From WOZL01 sp041678645 (GTDB lineage Bacteria; Patescibacteriota; Dojkabacteria; SC72): DNA of 13,763 nucleotides. Under the pieces are notes generated by a model. It worked only from the letters and a program-made list of their open reading frames with translations. It made no database searches and was not told the DNA's origin. Made by a program: the position numbers and the translations under genes. Shown piece by piece: positions 6,658 through 13,207 of this stretch; position 1 is the first letter of the stretch; every line of letters begins with the position of its first letter. Location of the stretch: contig JBAYNT010000011.1 in the NCBI GenBank assembly GCA_041678645.1, positions 1 to 13,763 on the forward strand, read 5' to 3'.

Positions 6658-7116
6658 TTACTTAACAGTGCGATGAGGGGTTCGCTGTCCCTCCTGGTTT
6701 ACTATCTCAAGCTTTGAAAGATATCTCTCATTTGTATTAAATACAGTAACTATAAAACATTTTTTCTTCATCTCTTCTAATACCAGTAGAATACTTACAT
6801 TATTTATGGATTTATAAAATAGATATTGTCCTCTTCTATGCTTTTTATTCCAATATATTGTATCTGGAGAGGAAATTATTAAATACAGATTTTTAACAAC
6901 TATATCGTAAATTTCAAAATGCCTATCATAGATATGTTTCAACACCCATGTAGTTATATATACTGTTCTATTCTTTATATCGCACAATTTTGCGCTTCTA
7001 TATGAAAGTATTCCGACTGAGATATCAATCTTCTTAATTCCTGCTTTAGGTGTAGTATTAAGAATATGATTTTTTGATATGTTTAATAGCCTCTTTTTTC
7101 TTGGCTGAGAGCTCAT
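6658..7116 (-). CDS. BECR-fold (RelE/barnase/EndoU-like) nuclease domain candidate
   Basis: This 152-residue basic protein has no membrane segment. Residues 55-130 resemble the phage-type Barnase-EndoU-ColicinE5/D-RelE (PBECR) nuclease pattern. They include WVLKHIYDRHFEIYD (His61, Arg65, His66), LIISSPDTIYWNKKHRRG (Pro-Asp 84-85, basic pair 94-95), QYLFYKS, a hydrophobic strand VSILLVLEE, and FIVTVFNTN ending in the Thr-rich strand common to the group. These domains are often RNA-cleaving toxins or tRNA/mRNA processing enzymes. I assign the fold from the residue pattern alone. No antitoxin-like neighbour is visible: rnpB ends 47 nt upstream and fmt converges from downstream. The 107-nt gap to fmt holds no clear terminator. 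The start ATG has no convincing Shine-Dalgarno. Its real activity is unknown. Confidence 0.6.
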   Translation of the reverse strand: MSSQPRKKRLLNISKNHILNTTPKAGIKKIDISVGILSYRSAKLCDIKNRTVYITTWVLKHIYDRHFEIYDIVVKNLYLIISSPDTIYWNKKHRRGQYLFYKSINNVSILLVLEEMKKKCFIVTVFNTNERYLSKLEIVNQEGQRTPHRTVK

Positions 7117-7163
7117 ACATATATTCTCTCAACAAGAAATGATATTTTTATGAATTATGAAAA

Positions 7164-7456
7164 TGCGCAAGTATTCAGTAAGCCGGATTCTGTATAACGA
7201 TGGTTATCTATCTATGCGGTTAAACCTTGCTCCAGGAAGGGGTTACCACGCGATACTGTATTACTACAATACCCGGTAGTCTCTTACACTACCATTTCAC
7301 CCTTATCTCGCCAACTATAAGTCAGCGGGACGGTATATCTTTCTGTTGCCCTTTTCTCCATGAGATCACTCCCATCCAACTCTCGTTGGTTCCATTTACG
7401 GAGTCCGGACTTTCCTCACCTATTATCTAGGCGCAACCATCTAGAATACTTGCGCA
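7164..7456 (-). ncRNA. rnpB: RNase P RNA (class A-like, compact)
   Basis: RNase P RNA is the catalytic subunit that matures the 5' ends of tRNAs. The universal block GAGGAAAGTCC is at 7417-7407 and ACAGAATCCGGCTTAC at 7193-7178. The ends pair in a 13-bp P1 helix (7444-7456 with 7164-7176), and P2 pairs 7435-7441 with 7199-7205. GGTAA at 7247-7243, within GTGGTAACCCC, is the L15 loop that binds the tRNA CCA end. Between these lie AAAAGGGCAACAGAAAGATATACCG and AAGGGTGAAATGG, as in bacterial class A RNAs. The length is about 293 nt, shorter than the 350-400 nt of most bacteria, partly because P3 is only a 4-bp hairpin (CCTA-GATAA-TAGG). After P1 the minus strand reads ATTTTC, so P1 may double as a terminator stem. 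Confidence 0.96.
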
Positions 7457-7460
7457 ATGT

Positions 7461-7469
7461 ATTATACCA
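7461..7469 (-). promoter_or_regulatory. extended -10 promoter of rnpB
   Basis: TGGTATAAT on the minus strand is a textbook extended -10 (TG-N-TATAAT). The RNase P RNA 5' end predicted from P1 pairing (7456) lies 5 nt after the box. No -35 is recognisable at the usual spacing, which fits an extended -10 promoter. The box abuts the stop codon of the upstream DUF4349 gene (7471-7473). Confidence 0.75.
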
Positions 7470-7470
7470 T

Positions 7471-8385
7471 TTACTTACTCTTCTTAGCCTTCTTCTTTAT
7501 CAAAATTACAGTTATCACTGCGATTGCTATAACCGGTGAGAAGATGATCACCCATATTAAGATATCCGCTAAATAAATCCCAAAATCTACAAGAGAAGAG
7601 AACGCATTCTTAGCAACTCCCAATGGCTTCCATTGCTCGTCCCTTATATCTTTTCCTAGATCGCTTAAGGATAAGTTTACTGTAAGATATGAATAATCTA
7701 CCTGACTATCAAGATATTTCAGTTGGCCCTCAATTACTTCAATTTGTGATCTAATGTCTGTAAGTTCTGTATATACAGCCAATGTATCTTCGACTGTCTT
7801 TGCTGTATCAAGAATTTTAACTAATTGAATCTCAGTAGATACGAGGTTTTTTAACCTAGATTCTAAATCTGTATACTCCATAGTTACATCATCTGTGTAG
7901 TAGGAGGCATACAGTACCTCTCCCTCAACCTGCTTTACATCTTCATATATATCTTCGAAATACTCAGATTTAATCTTTATAGTAGTTGATACACTCTTTT
8001 TATTACCCTCACCTGCATCATAGCTACTAACTATCGTAGCTTGGTATCCTCCCATTATTTCTTTAAGAGATTTATATGACTCATCCAAACTCTCTACCTT
8101 TATATCAACACTTCCACTTTTTTTAATTTTACTATCTATATTTGCTTCATAGTAATTATCTGCTTCTAAAGTTCTAGAGTCAGCTCTCTGATAGCTATCC
8201 AAGCTCAAACCTTCTGATACTGGATACCTACCCTCATTAAAAGATATTGCTTCTTCTTTGTAGAAGCTTGGAGCGAAATATTCCTTAACACCATAAATAA
8301 GGAATAGTGCTAAAGCAACTACTAAAATGCTAAATATTACTGAGGAAACTATTAAAATTGTCTTTGCTTTTTTGGATAATGCCAT
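7471..8385 (-). CDS. DUF4349 membrane protein
   Basis: The 304-residue protein has a transmembrane helix at about 9-31 and a second at about 272-296, followed by a lysine-rich tail (KKKAKKSK). That places the middle outside the cytoplasm with both ends inside. The middle matches the DUF4349 pattern: SGSVDIKVESLDESYKSL, MGGYQATIVSS (111-121), STTIKIKSEYFEDI, VEGEVLYASYYTDDVTMEY with the conserved DVT-Y-DL signature at 166-174, and a coiled coil at about 175-228. The C-terminal strand SYLTVNLSL completes the domain. The biochemical role of the family is unknown. The ATG has no Shine-Dalgarno. A TATACA box (8420-8415) about 30 nt upstream and a 7-bp inverted repeat in the leader may control it. 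rnpB starts 14 nt after its stop. Confidence 0.88.
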   Translation of the reverse strand: MALSKKAKTILIVSSVIFSILVVALALFLIYGVKEYFAPSFYKEEAISFNEGRYPVSEGLSLDSYQRADSRTLEADNYYEANIDSKIKKSGSVDIKVESLDESYKSLKEIMGGYQATIVSSYDAGEGNKKSVSTTIKIKSEYFEDIYEDVKQVEGEVLYASYYTDDVTMEYTDLESRLKNLVSTEIQLVKILDTAKTVEDTLAVYTELTDIRSQIEVIEGQLKYLDSQVDYSYLTVNLSLSDLGKDIRDEQWKPLGVAKNAFSSLVDFGIYLADILIWVIIFSPVIAIAVITVILIKKKAKKSK

Positions 8386-8389
8386 AGCT

Positions 8390-8412
8390 AAAGTATCTTA
8401 AATTAATACTTT
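8390..8412 (-). promoter_or_regulatory. inverted repeat in DUF4349 gene leader
   Basis: AAAGTAT (8390-8396) is the exact reverse complement of 8406-8412, with a 9-nt loop. It lies between a possible -10 (TATACA, 8420-8415) and the start codon, ending 4 nt from the ATG. It may be an operator or an mRNA hairpin blocking the start. The sequence is AT-rich, so chance is possible. Confidence 0.35.
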
Positions 8413-8450
8413 ATTGTATAGCATATGTTGGGATAAAAAAAGAGCAGTAG

Positions 8451-9002
8451 TTATAAATCAAAACCCTCCTCATCTATATACATTAACAGTTTGGAAGGAA
8501 AGGATTTAGGTTTAGTTATCTGATCCCATTCTTTAACTAAAGATAGATACCCTCCCAGTAATTTGCCATCTAAGTTATCAAAAAATTCCGTTATATCATC
8601 CTCTAACTTCAACAACTCTGAATTTGTTAAAGATTTAACAAATGGACAATCTAAACTTAACACAACTTTAAATCTTTTCTCTTCTTGCTCATAAAGAATT
8701 TTTACTGGATATAATAAACAATCAAAAGGTTTAGAATTTTGTATTATACATCTATTATTCTTATAAAATTTGCATCGTGGGATTTCTTCTAAGATTCTAT
8801 CTCCACTACTATCCTTTCTAAAAGAATCAAAACATAATACTTTCTGATTAATCTCTAAAAGCTCCTCGTCATAATATTTTTCTTTTTCTAAAGGCAGTAT
8901 CCAACCATATGTAAAACAACATAGGTCACAACTTTTACAATAGATACTTATACTCTTAAATATTTCTTGTAATTGTTTTGGGACTTCTTCAAGGGAGTTC
9001 AT
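8451..9002 (-). CDS. YkgJ-like cysteine-cluster protein
   Basis: The 183-residue soluble protein carries the YkgJ-type metal-binding cysteine pattern. CKSCDLCC supplies Cys22, 25, 28 and 29; further cysteines are Cys57 (KVLCFD), Cys77 (RCKFY), Cys85 (RCIIQ), Cys95 within KPFDCLLYP, and Cys119. The C-x2-C-x2-CC, C-x7-C and P-x2-C-x2-YP order is typical of this family, which is thought to bind zinc or an Fe-S cluster; no enzymatic activity is firmly established. It is the last gene of the radical SAM operon. Its ATG overlaps the aminotransferase TGA (ATGA, 8999-9002), so it is probably translationally coupled. It may act as an electron-transfer or maturation partner of the cluster, which is inference from position. 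A T7 run follows about 15 nt after the stop without a visible hairpin. Confidence 0.88.
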   Translation of the reverse strand: MNSLEEVPKQLQEIFKSISIYCKSCDLCCFTYGWILPLEKEKYYDEELLEINQKVLCFDSFRKDSSGDRILEEIPRCKFYKNNRCIIQNSKPFDCLLYPVKILYEQEEKRFKVVLSLDCPFVKSLTNSELLKLEDDITEFFDNLDGKLLGGYLSLVKEWDQITKPKSFPSKLLMYIDEEGFDL

Positions 9003-10156
9003 TGAGATAGGTCTTTTTTAAATTTTGAAAAGCTTTTCTCTCTCATTATTAGATTGAGTTTGACACAACCTGAGTATTTCTCATCAAAAATATCTAATCC
9101 ACTATTAGGAATCCACATATACTTATCAAGGAGACCCTTTCTTTCAAAATAATTCTCAAGGTTTGCAAACATAAAAAATCCACAAGTAGGGTTAATATAT
9201 TCTATATCGTTTGATTCGAACAATTCCTTAAGCTCAAGAAATCTATCTCTAGAGAAGGCTCCTATAGGATTTATTTCATCTGCAATCATTTTCTCAAACA
9301 TTGCTGGACGAGATTTATGGCTAAAATAGCTACTTGATCCTATTGTAGAGCATGTTATTCTAGATAACTCTTTCTTATACTCACTAGGACATATCAAATA
9401 AGAGAATCTTAAACCATTTAAGCCAAGAGTTTTGGTAGGACAGATTAGTCTAAAAGTTAGAGTAGGATCCAATATTCTTTCTGGTTCCTTCTTCTCCCTA
9501 GAATACCAATCCGTGTAAGAGAAAGAACCATCAACAAATATCAGAGATTTTGTACTCTTCTGCCACTCTGCCAGCTTCTCAAAAACATCTTCGCTTTGAT
9601 GCCTTCCTATCGACCATATTGGGTTTGTTATTATTAAAAAAGATTTCTTATCTGAGAGATTAATATCAGCATTATCATGGGTTAAAGTCGAATTAATTGG
9701 GGAAATCGGCATGTCAATTAATTCTGCAACTTTGAAAATATTGAAATATAGAGGCGATACTGAATATATCCTGTCAAAGCCAAGTGATTTAGCAAAAATA
9801 AGCAAAGATGCAATCATCGGAGTTGAACCCTCTGTAATAAAGATCTCTTCCCCATCTTCATAATATCCCTCTGATTCCCTGTGAAAATTCTCAATATCTT
9901 TGTTTAACTTTTGATAAGAGTCTGGGAAGTAATACTGCGTAGGTATTTCAAAGGGGACATTAAAGAAATCCTTATCAATCCCGGTATATTGATGAACTTT
10001 TTCATCAAAAAACCACTCTGAAAGGAAAATAATACCAGAAGAATCATAAGCTTTATCTACCTCATAAGTTTCTTCGTCAATCTTTTTATCGCCAGAGCCT
10101 ACTTCAAAATTATTCTCATAAACTTCCTTCAAGTACTGAAGATCCTCCTTATTCAT
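8999..10156 (-). CDS. class I/II PLP-dependent aminotransferase
   Basis: The 385-residue protein has the fold-type I aminotransferase layout. ITEGSTPMIASLL (107-119) is the cofactor phosphate loop. TNPIWSIGR has Asn178-Pro179. FVDGSFSY has Asp209, which should pair with the pyridine nitrogen, and Tyr214. The PLP lysine is Lys242 in PTKTLGLNGLRFSYLI, with Arg250 after it. The C-terminal strand where most family members have an arginine anchoring the substrate carboxylate reads CVKLNLIM, with Lys366 at that place. This could mean an unusual substrate. The start overlaps the radical SAM gene by 8 bp, and a GGAGGA-like stretch lies just before the ATG. It is flanked by peptide-modifying type genes, so its substrate may be a modified residue or a small molecule made by the cluster. 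It could also resemble decarboxylase-like relatives. Confidence 0.9.
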   Translation of the reverse strand: MNKEDLQYLKEVYENNFEVGSGDKKIDEETYEVDKAYDSSGIIFLSEWFFDEKVHQYTGIDKDFFNVPFEIPTQYYFPDSYQKLNKDIENFHRESEGYYEDGEEIFITEGSTPMIASLLIFAKSLGFDRIYSVSPLYFNIFKVAELIDMPISPINSTLTHDNADINLSDKKSFLIITNPIWSIGRHQSEDVFEKLAEWQKSTKSLIFVDGSFSYTDWYSREKKEPERILDPTLTFRLICPTKTLGLNGLRFSYLICPSEYKKELSRITCSTIGSSSYFSHKSRPAMFEKMIADEINPIGAFSRDRFLELKELFESNDIEYINPTCGFFMFANLENYFERKGLLDKYMWIPNSGLDIFDEKYSGCVKLNLIMREKSFSKFKKDLSQ

Positions 10157-12323
10157 CCCCGCAGCAATTTAATTTATTATTTGTACATATAGTCGCATAT
10201 TTATCTGAGCGCCATATTGTATACGGACATTCTTGCCCACTGTTTTTTTTAACATAACTGTTTAACCTCTCGTAAATTTTATTGAGGTCATCTTCAAATA
10301 CATTTCCAATTGAATATCCTCCGTTTTGGGATAGTTCAACACAAGGGAAACAGTCGCCACAAGGATTTATAAAAAACTGATGATTATCTAAATCACATTT
10401 CTCTGAAATCTTTTCACCATCTGGGATTTTGTACTCAACATCTGTAAACAAATCTGAATTCTTAAGAGCCCTACCCCTCTGAGTAATCTCATTTATTTTA
10501 CAATACTCTGCACCCACTTCCTTAGAGAATTTAATCATATCTTCTATGTCATTATTCTTCTTGTGCATAGTAAAATATAAGGAAAATGGAATCCCCTTAT
10601 TCTTTAATAGCTCTATACTTTTCATCACCTTTTCAAAGGAACCTTCTCCACGAATACTGTCATTTATATTTTTTGCAGTCCCGTCTAAACTTATTCCAAT
10701 TTCTGAAACACAATCTTTTATAGATTCTAACAATTCCTCAGTCAACATTGTCCCATTAGTAATAAATCTTGCGCTAAGATCCTTATACTCTAAATATTCC
10801 AACAATTCCTTTAAATAAGGATATGTTAAAGGCTCTCCACCAGTAAACGAAATCTCTTCTAATCCAATATCACAGAGTTTGTTTATTACTCTAATAATTT
10901 GACCCAAACCCCTATACTCAATTTTAATTGGAGAAGAAGTAATACAATGTTTACACTCCAAATTACAATCTCGAGTAATTTCCCAGTCAACAGACTTTAT
11001 CTTCTTTGTGTGTATAGCTTCTATCGTCTCTAACTGAGAGAGAAGTTTTCTTAATTCGTCAGGTTTGAAATCGTCACTGAATTTCTCTAAGATAGCTTCT
11101 TCATCCTGTAGTCCGTTAAGAATCTCTTCCACAATTTTGTATACCTCATCATTAACTACTACTGTCTGGTATCTAGTTACTACATATTTCTCTTTATGAG
11201 AATTGTTAAGTTTGGTACATTTGTCTACGAAAAACTCACGATATTCTTCAGGAACTTCTACATCTTCTAACTTTCTCTCATATTCTTTTTCGTGCTCTTT
11301 CCAAAGCTTTTCAACCTTCTCTATACTTACAAGCTCTTCTCGATTCTCTCTAATGTGATAATCTATGCAGTAAGTTGAGGAACAGGAAAGATCTACTTTA
11401 CATCCTCCAGTACATTCTGTTAATAAGACACAGTCCTTACAAGGTTCGTTCGCCCACTTAAGATTACGAAACTGCTCAATGTCCTTTTTATTCCAAATCT
11501 CTTCTACAGACTCCTCCAATATATTTCCATAGACTATTTCACTTTGATTACATATCCTAAAATCCCCATTAGGATTTACTGCAGCAAAAGTGACACCGAC
11601 ACCACAATTAGCGAACATGTTCTCTTTAATCAATCTTTCATCTAAACAATATGGTATGGCAGTACCAAATCCTACAGGAATGTTAAAATCATCCCTGGCT
11701 TTTATCATCTGGTCGAGAGAGATTTTAAATTGTTCAAGGGATGGCTTAAGTTGCCCAGCCATATCTAGACCCATTCCACCAATTTCAAATTTGTCAACAA
11801 AGACACTTTCCATACCGAGTTCTTTTGCGAGCTTTATAATATCATAGATTTGGTCATAGTTCTTGGAGGTAAGAACTGGGATACACCTTACATCAAAACC
11901 ATCCTTAACGTATCTCTTTACATTTTCTACAGTCCTATCATAGCCGCCCTTAATACCAGATAACCATTCTTGTGTTTTAGCGTCTCCGTGTATAGCTACC
12001 CCTAAACACGCTAGGTCAGATGATAATCCATCCATATATTTCAATCCATTAGTAACGATAGTTAAAGAAGAGTCTGAAGATAAGATATCAATGTAATTAT
12101 TAAGCTTTTCTACTTCGAGTAACGAAGGCTCTCCCCCGATTAAATAGACATGTGGAACTTTTGATTTTGCTACAGATTTTACTAGCTTAAGGATTTGTTC
12201 GTAGTCTATTGGGCTATTTCGAGATGGATTATAACAAAAAAAACATTTAGCATTACAAGAGTAGGTCATTTCGATATGAAGTAAATGAGGTATAGAAAAA
12301 TGGTTTAATTCGTTTTCTTCCAT
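10149..12323 (-). CDS. tandem radical SAM-SPASM protein with central PqqD/RRE-like segment
   Basis: This 724-residue protein joins two complete radical SAM units. Unit 1 has C23-x3-C27-x2-C30 (CNAKCFFC), GGEP at 63-66, and a SPASM region at about 240-320 with cysteines 240, 258, 295, 298, 304, 308, 314 and 319. Unit 2 has C453-x3-C457-x2-C460 (CNLECKHC), GGEP at 495-498, and auxiliary-cluster cysteines 643, 655, 658, 661, 699, 713, 720 and 721. Between them, residues about 378-440 (YVVTRYQTVVVNDEVYKI, then EEAILEKFSDDFKPDELRKLL) resemble PqqD-type RiPP recognition elements: short strands followed by helices. SPASM enzymes typically modify peptides. Both active sites look intact, so two radical steps on one substrate are plausible. 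The ATG follows a weak AAGAGAG site. It is the second gene of the operon, 27 nt after the RNHCP gene. The RRE assignment is by pattern only. Confidence 0.9.
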   Translation of the reverse strand: MEENELNHFSIPHLLHIEMTYSCNAKCFFCYNPSRNSPIDYEQILKLVKSVAKSKVPHVYLIGGEPSLLEVEKLNNYIDILSSDSSLTIVTNGLKYMDGLSSDLACLGVAIHGDAKTQEWLSGIKGGYDRTVENVKRYVKDGFDVRCIPVLTSKNYDQIYDIIKLAKELGMESVFVDKFEIGGMGLDMAGQLKPSLEQFKISLDQMIKARDDFNIPVGFGTAIPYCLDERLIKENMFANCGVGVTFAAVNPNGDFRICNQSEIVYGNILEESVEEIWNKKDIEQFRNLKWANEPCKDCVLLTECTGGCKVDLSCSSTYCIDYHIRENREELVSIEKVEKLWKEHEKEYERKLEDVEVPEEYREFFVDKCTKLNNSHKEKYVVTRYQTVVVNDEVYKIVEEILNGLQDEEAILEKFSDDFKPDELRKLLSQLETIEAIHTKKIKSVDWEITRDCNLECKHCITSSPIKIEYRGLGQIIRVINKLCDIGLEEISFTGGEPLTYPYLKELLEYLEYKDLSARFITNGTMLTEELLESIKDCVSEIGISLDGTAKNINDSIRGEGSFEKVMKSIELLKNKGIPFSLYFTMHKKNNDIEDMIKFSKEVGAEYCKINEITQRGRALKNSDLFTDVEYKIPDGEKISEKCDLDNHQFFINPCGDCFPCVELSQNGGYSIGNVFEDDLNKIYERLNSYVKKNSGQECPYTIWRSDKYATICTNNKLNCCGDE

Positions 12324-12350
12324 TAAAATACTCTCTTAAGTTATATACTC

Positions 12351-12707
12351 TTAATCAGGGATTGGGTTCTTTGATAAAGATAAAATAGCTTCAAAATTAT
12401 CATCAGGAGCACTTTTTACTCTGTGTTCATAACCACATTTCTCACAATCATAATATATCTTATACCCATCAGACTTGATCTCTACAGCTTTTGGAATCAT
12501 AAGTCCTCCACAATCTTCTGCTCTGTCTCCGGGATTTACATCAACGTGTTTTGAATAAAGACAATTAGGGCAGTGGTCTGTATAACCATTACCCTCTACC
12601 TCTGTATCACAGTGCTCACATACGAAATCTTCTATTCTTCTTTCAAACTTTTTTGAGGGTAATCCTTCTATCATATTAGAATTTTTATTATCTTGAGAAT
12701 TGACCAT
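12351..12707 (-). CDS. RNHCP-type zinc-binding domain protein
   Basis: Numbered from the longer reading frame that opens at 12788, residues 46-100 match the RNHCP domain pattern. KKFERRIEDFVCEHC is followed by the HCPNC knuckle (in place of the family's RNHCP stretch, here GYTDHCPNC), then LYSKHVDVNPGDRAEDCGGLM. A C-terminal ribbon with DCEKCGYEH follows. The cysteine pairs suggest two zinc knuckles; the family's function is unknown. I start at ATG 12707 (118 residues). The more upstream ATG lies inside a terminator hairpin and ahead of a strong promoter (12738-12766), and its extra residues are an AT-rich hydrophobic run unlike the family. ATG 12674 (107 residues) is the other candidate. There is no Shine-Dalgarno. 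As first gene of the radical SAM operon it may be a partner or even a substrate, which is speculative. Confidence 0.82.
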   Translation of the reverse strand: MVNSQDNKNSNMIEGLPSKKFERRIEDFVCEHCDTEVEGNGYTDHCPNCLYSKHVDVNPGDRAEDCGGLMIPKAVEIKSDGYKIYYDCEKCGYEHRVKSAPDDNFEAILSLSKNPIPD

Positions 12708-12737
12708 ATTATAACCAAGTTTTATTGAAATAATAAG

Positions 12738-12766
12738 ATTATATAGTTTACTAAAATATTTTTCAA
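12738..12766 (-). promoter_or_regulatory. sigma-70 promoter of radical SAM operon
   Basis: TTGAAA (12766-12761) and TATAAT (12743-12738) are spaced by exactly 17 nt on the minus strand. The expected start near 12731 gives a 24-nt leader to the ATG at 12707. A second TATAAT at 12713-12708 is directly adjacent to that ATG and could drive a shorter message starting at ATG 12674. Confidence 0.72.
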
Positions 12767-12773
12767 TCAAAAT

Positions 12774-12830
12774 AAAAAACACCCTCATCTATGTAGCTAA
12801 CTGCATACCCCCTAGATTCAGGTGTTTTTT
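12774..12830 (-). terminator. bidirectional hairpin terminator after zinc-ribbon gene
   Basis: AAAAAACACC (12774-12783) pairs perfectly with GGTGTTTTTT (12821-12830). Inside the loop, ATCT/AGAT and a 6-bp hairpin (ATGTAG-CTAA-CTGCAT, 12791-12806, one G-T pair) can extend it. Six T residues end the stem on both strands, so it can stop transcription from either side. It separates the 71-residue gene from the radical SAM operon. Confidence 0.7.
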
Positions 12831-12846
12831 CAAACAATAGTTTTCT

Positions 12847-13062
12847 TTAAATTTGATGATGTTTTCTCATCCATAGTAGAGTTGAATGATCACCTAACTC
12901 ATAATCCAAAACTAATTCGTCCCCTGGGTGAAAATCCTTTTCACAAGCTAAACAGGAAAACTCGGATCCTTTTCGAACTATAGCGGTTGTTCCAACTTCT
13001 AAAACTTGAACCTCTTGAACTTCGATAAACTTCCCACAACTAGGACACACTAGGGTAACCAT
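12847..13062 (-). CDS. small zinc-ribbon protein
   Basis: This 71-residue protein has two CxxC pairs, CPSC (Cys6, Cys9) and CLAC (Cys37, Cys40), which together can form one zinc-ribbon site. Between them is a beta-rich segment (EVQEVQVLEVGTTAIVRKG). The tail is HPGDELVLDYELGDHSTLLWMRKHH. I do not recognise a named family. A good Shine-Dalgarno (AAAGGAG) lies 8 nt upstream of the ATG, and TATAAT at 13103-13098 gives a leader of about 29 nt, so this is very probably a real, well-translated gene. Terminator 12774-12830 follows its stop, making it monocistronic. It could be a regulator or a ribosome- or RNA-associated ribbon, but nothing here decides that. Confidence 0.8.
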   Translation of the reverse strand: MVTLVCPSCGKFIEVQEVQVLEVGTTAIVRKGSEFSCLACEKDFHPGDELVLDYELGDHSTLLWMRKHHQI

Positions 13063-13097
13063 TTTTCGCTCCTTTCTTAAAGAACTATTGATTGAAT

Positions 13098-13103
13098 ATT
13101 ATA
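13098..13103 (-). promoter_or_regulatory. -10 box of zinc-ribbon gene
   Basis: A perfect TATAAT on the minus strand lies 35 nt upstream of the ATG. No acceptable -35 exists at 16-18 nt (the hexamers read ATAAAT or AATAAA). The start would lie near 13091. Confidence 0.5.
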
Positions 13104-13145
13104 GGATATCATATTTTAATATTTATTTCATCAAAACCACCTATA

Positions 13146-13174
13146 TTGACAACATATACTGCTATTAATATAAT
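13146..13174 (+). promoter_or_regulatory. perfect-consensus sigma-70 promoter
   Basis: TTGACA (13146-13151) and TATAAT (13169-13174) are separated by exactly 17 nt on the plus strand, a full consensus match. The predicted start is near 13181, reading away from the 71-residue gene and into the short ORF at 13208-13294, toward the 3' end of the S9 gene. This is the best-matching promoter in the window. Confidence 0.75.
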
Positions 13175-13207
13175 TAAGTGTACTTTAATTAACTCTTAGA
13201 ATTATTT

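Noticed and set aside
7227..7430. Plus-strand frame of 67 codons
   Set aside because: It lies entirely within the complement of the RNase P RNA, whose conserved blocks explain the sequence.
8999..9002. Possible recoding of UGA as an amino acid, as in some CPR lineages
   Set aside because: UGA serves as the aminotransferase stop in a clean ATGA overlap with the next gene, and no conserved protein here needs UGA read-through.
10546..11847. Plus-strand frames of 85-90 codons inside the radical SAM gene
   Set aside because: They oppose intact radical SAM/SPASM coding sequence with conserved cysteine motifs; no independent signal supports them.
12708..12788. Upstream start of the RNHCP frame (ATG at 12788)
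   Set aside because: It falls within the terminator hairpin and ahead of the TTGAAA-N17-TATAAT promoter, and adds an AT-rich hydrophobic stretch not typical of the family.
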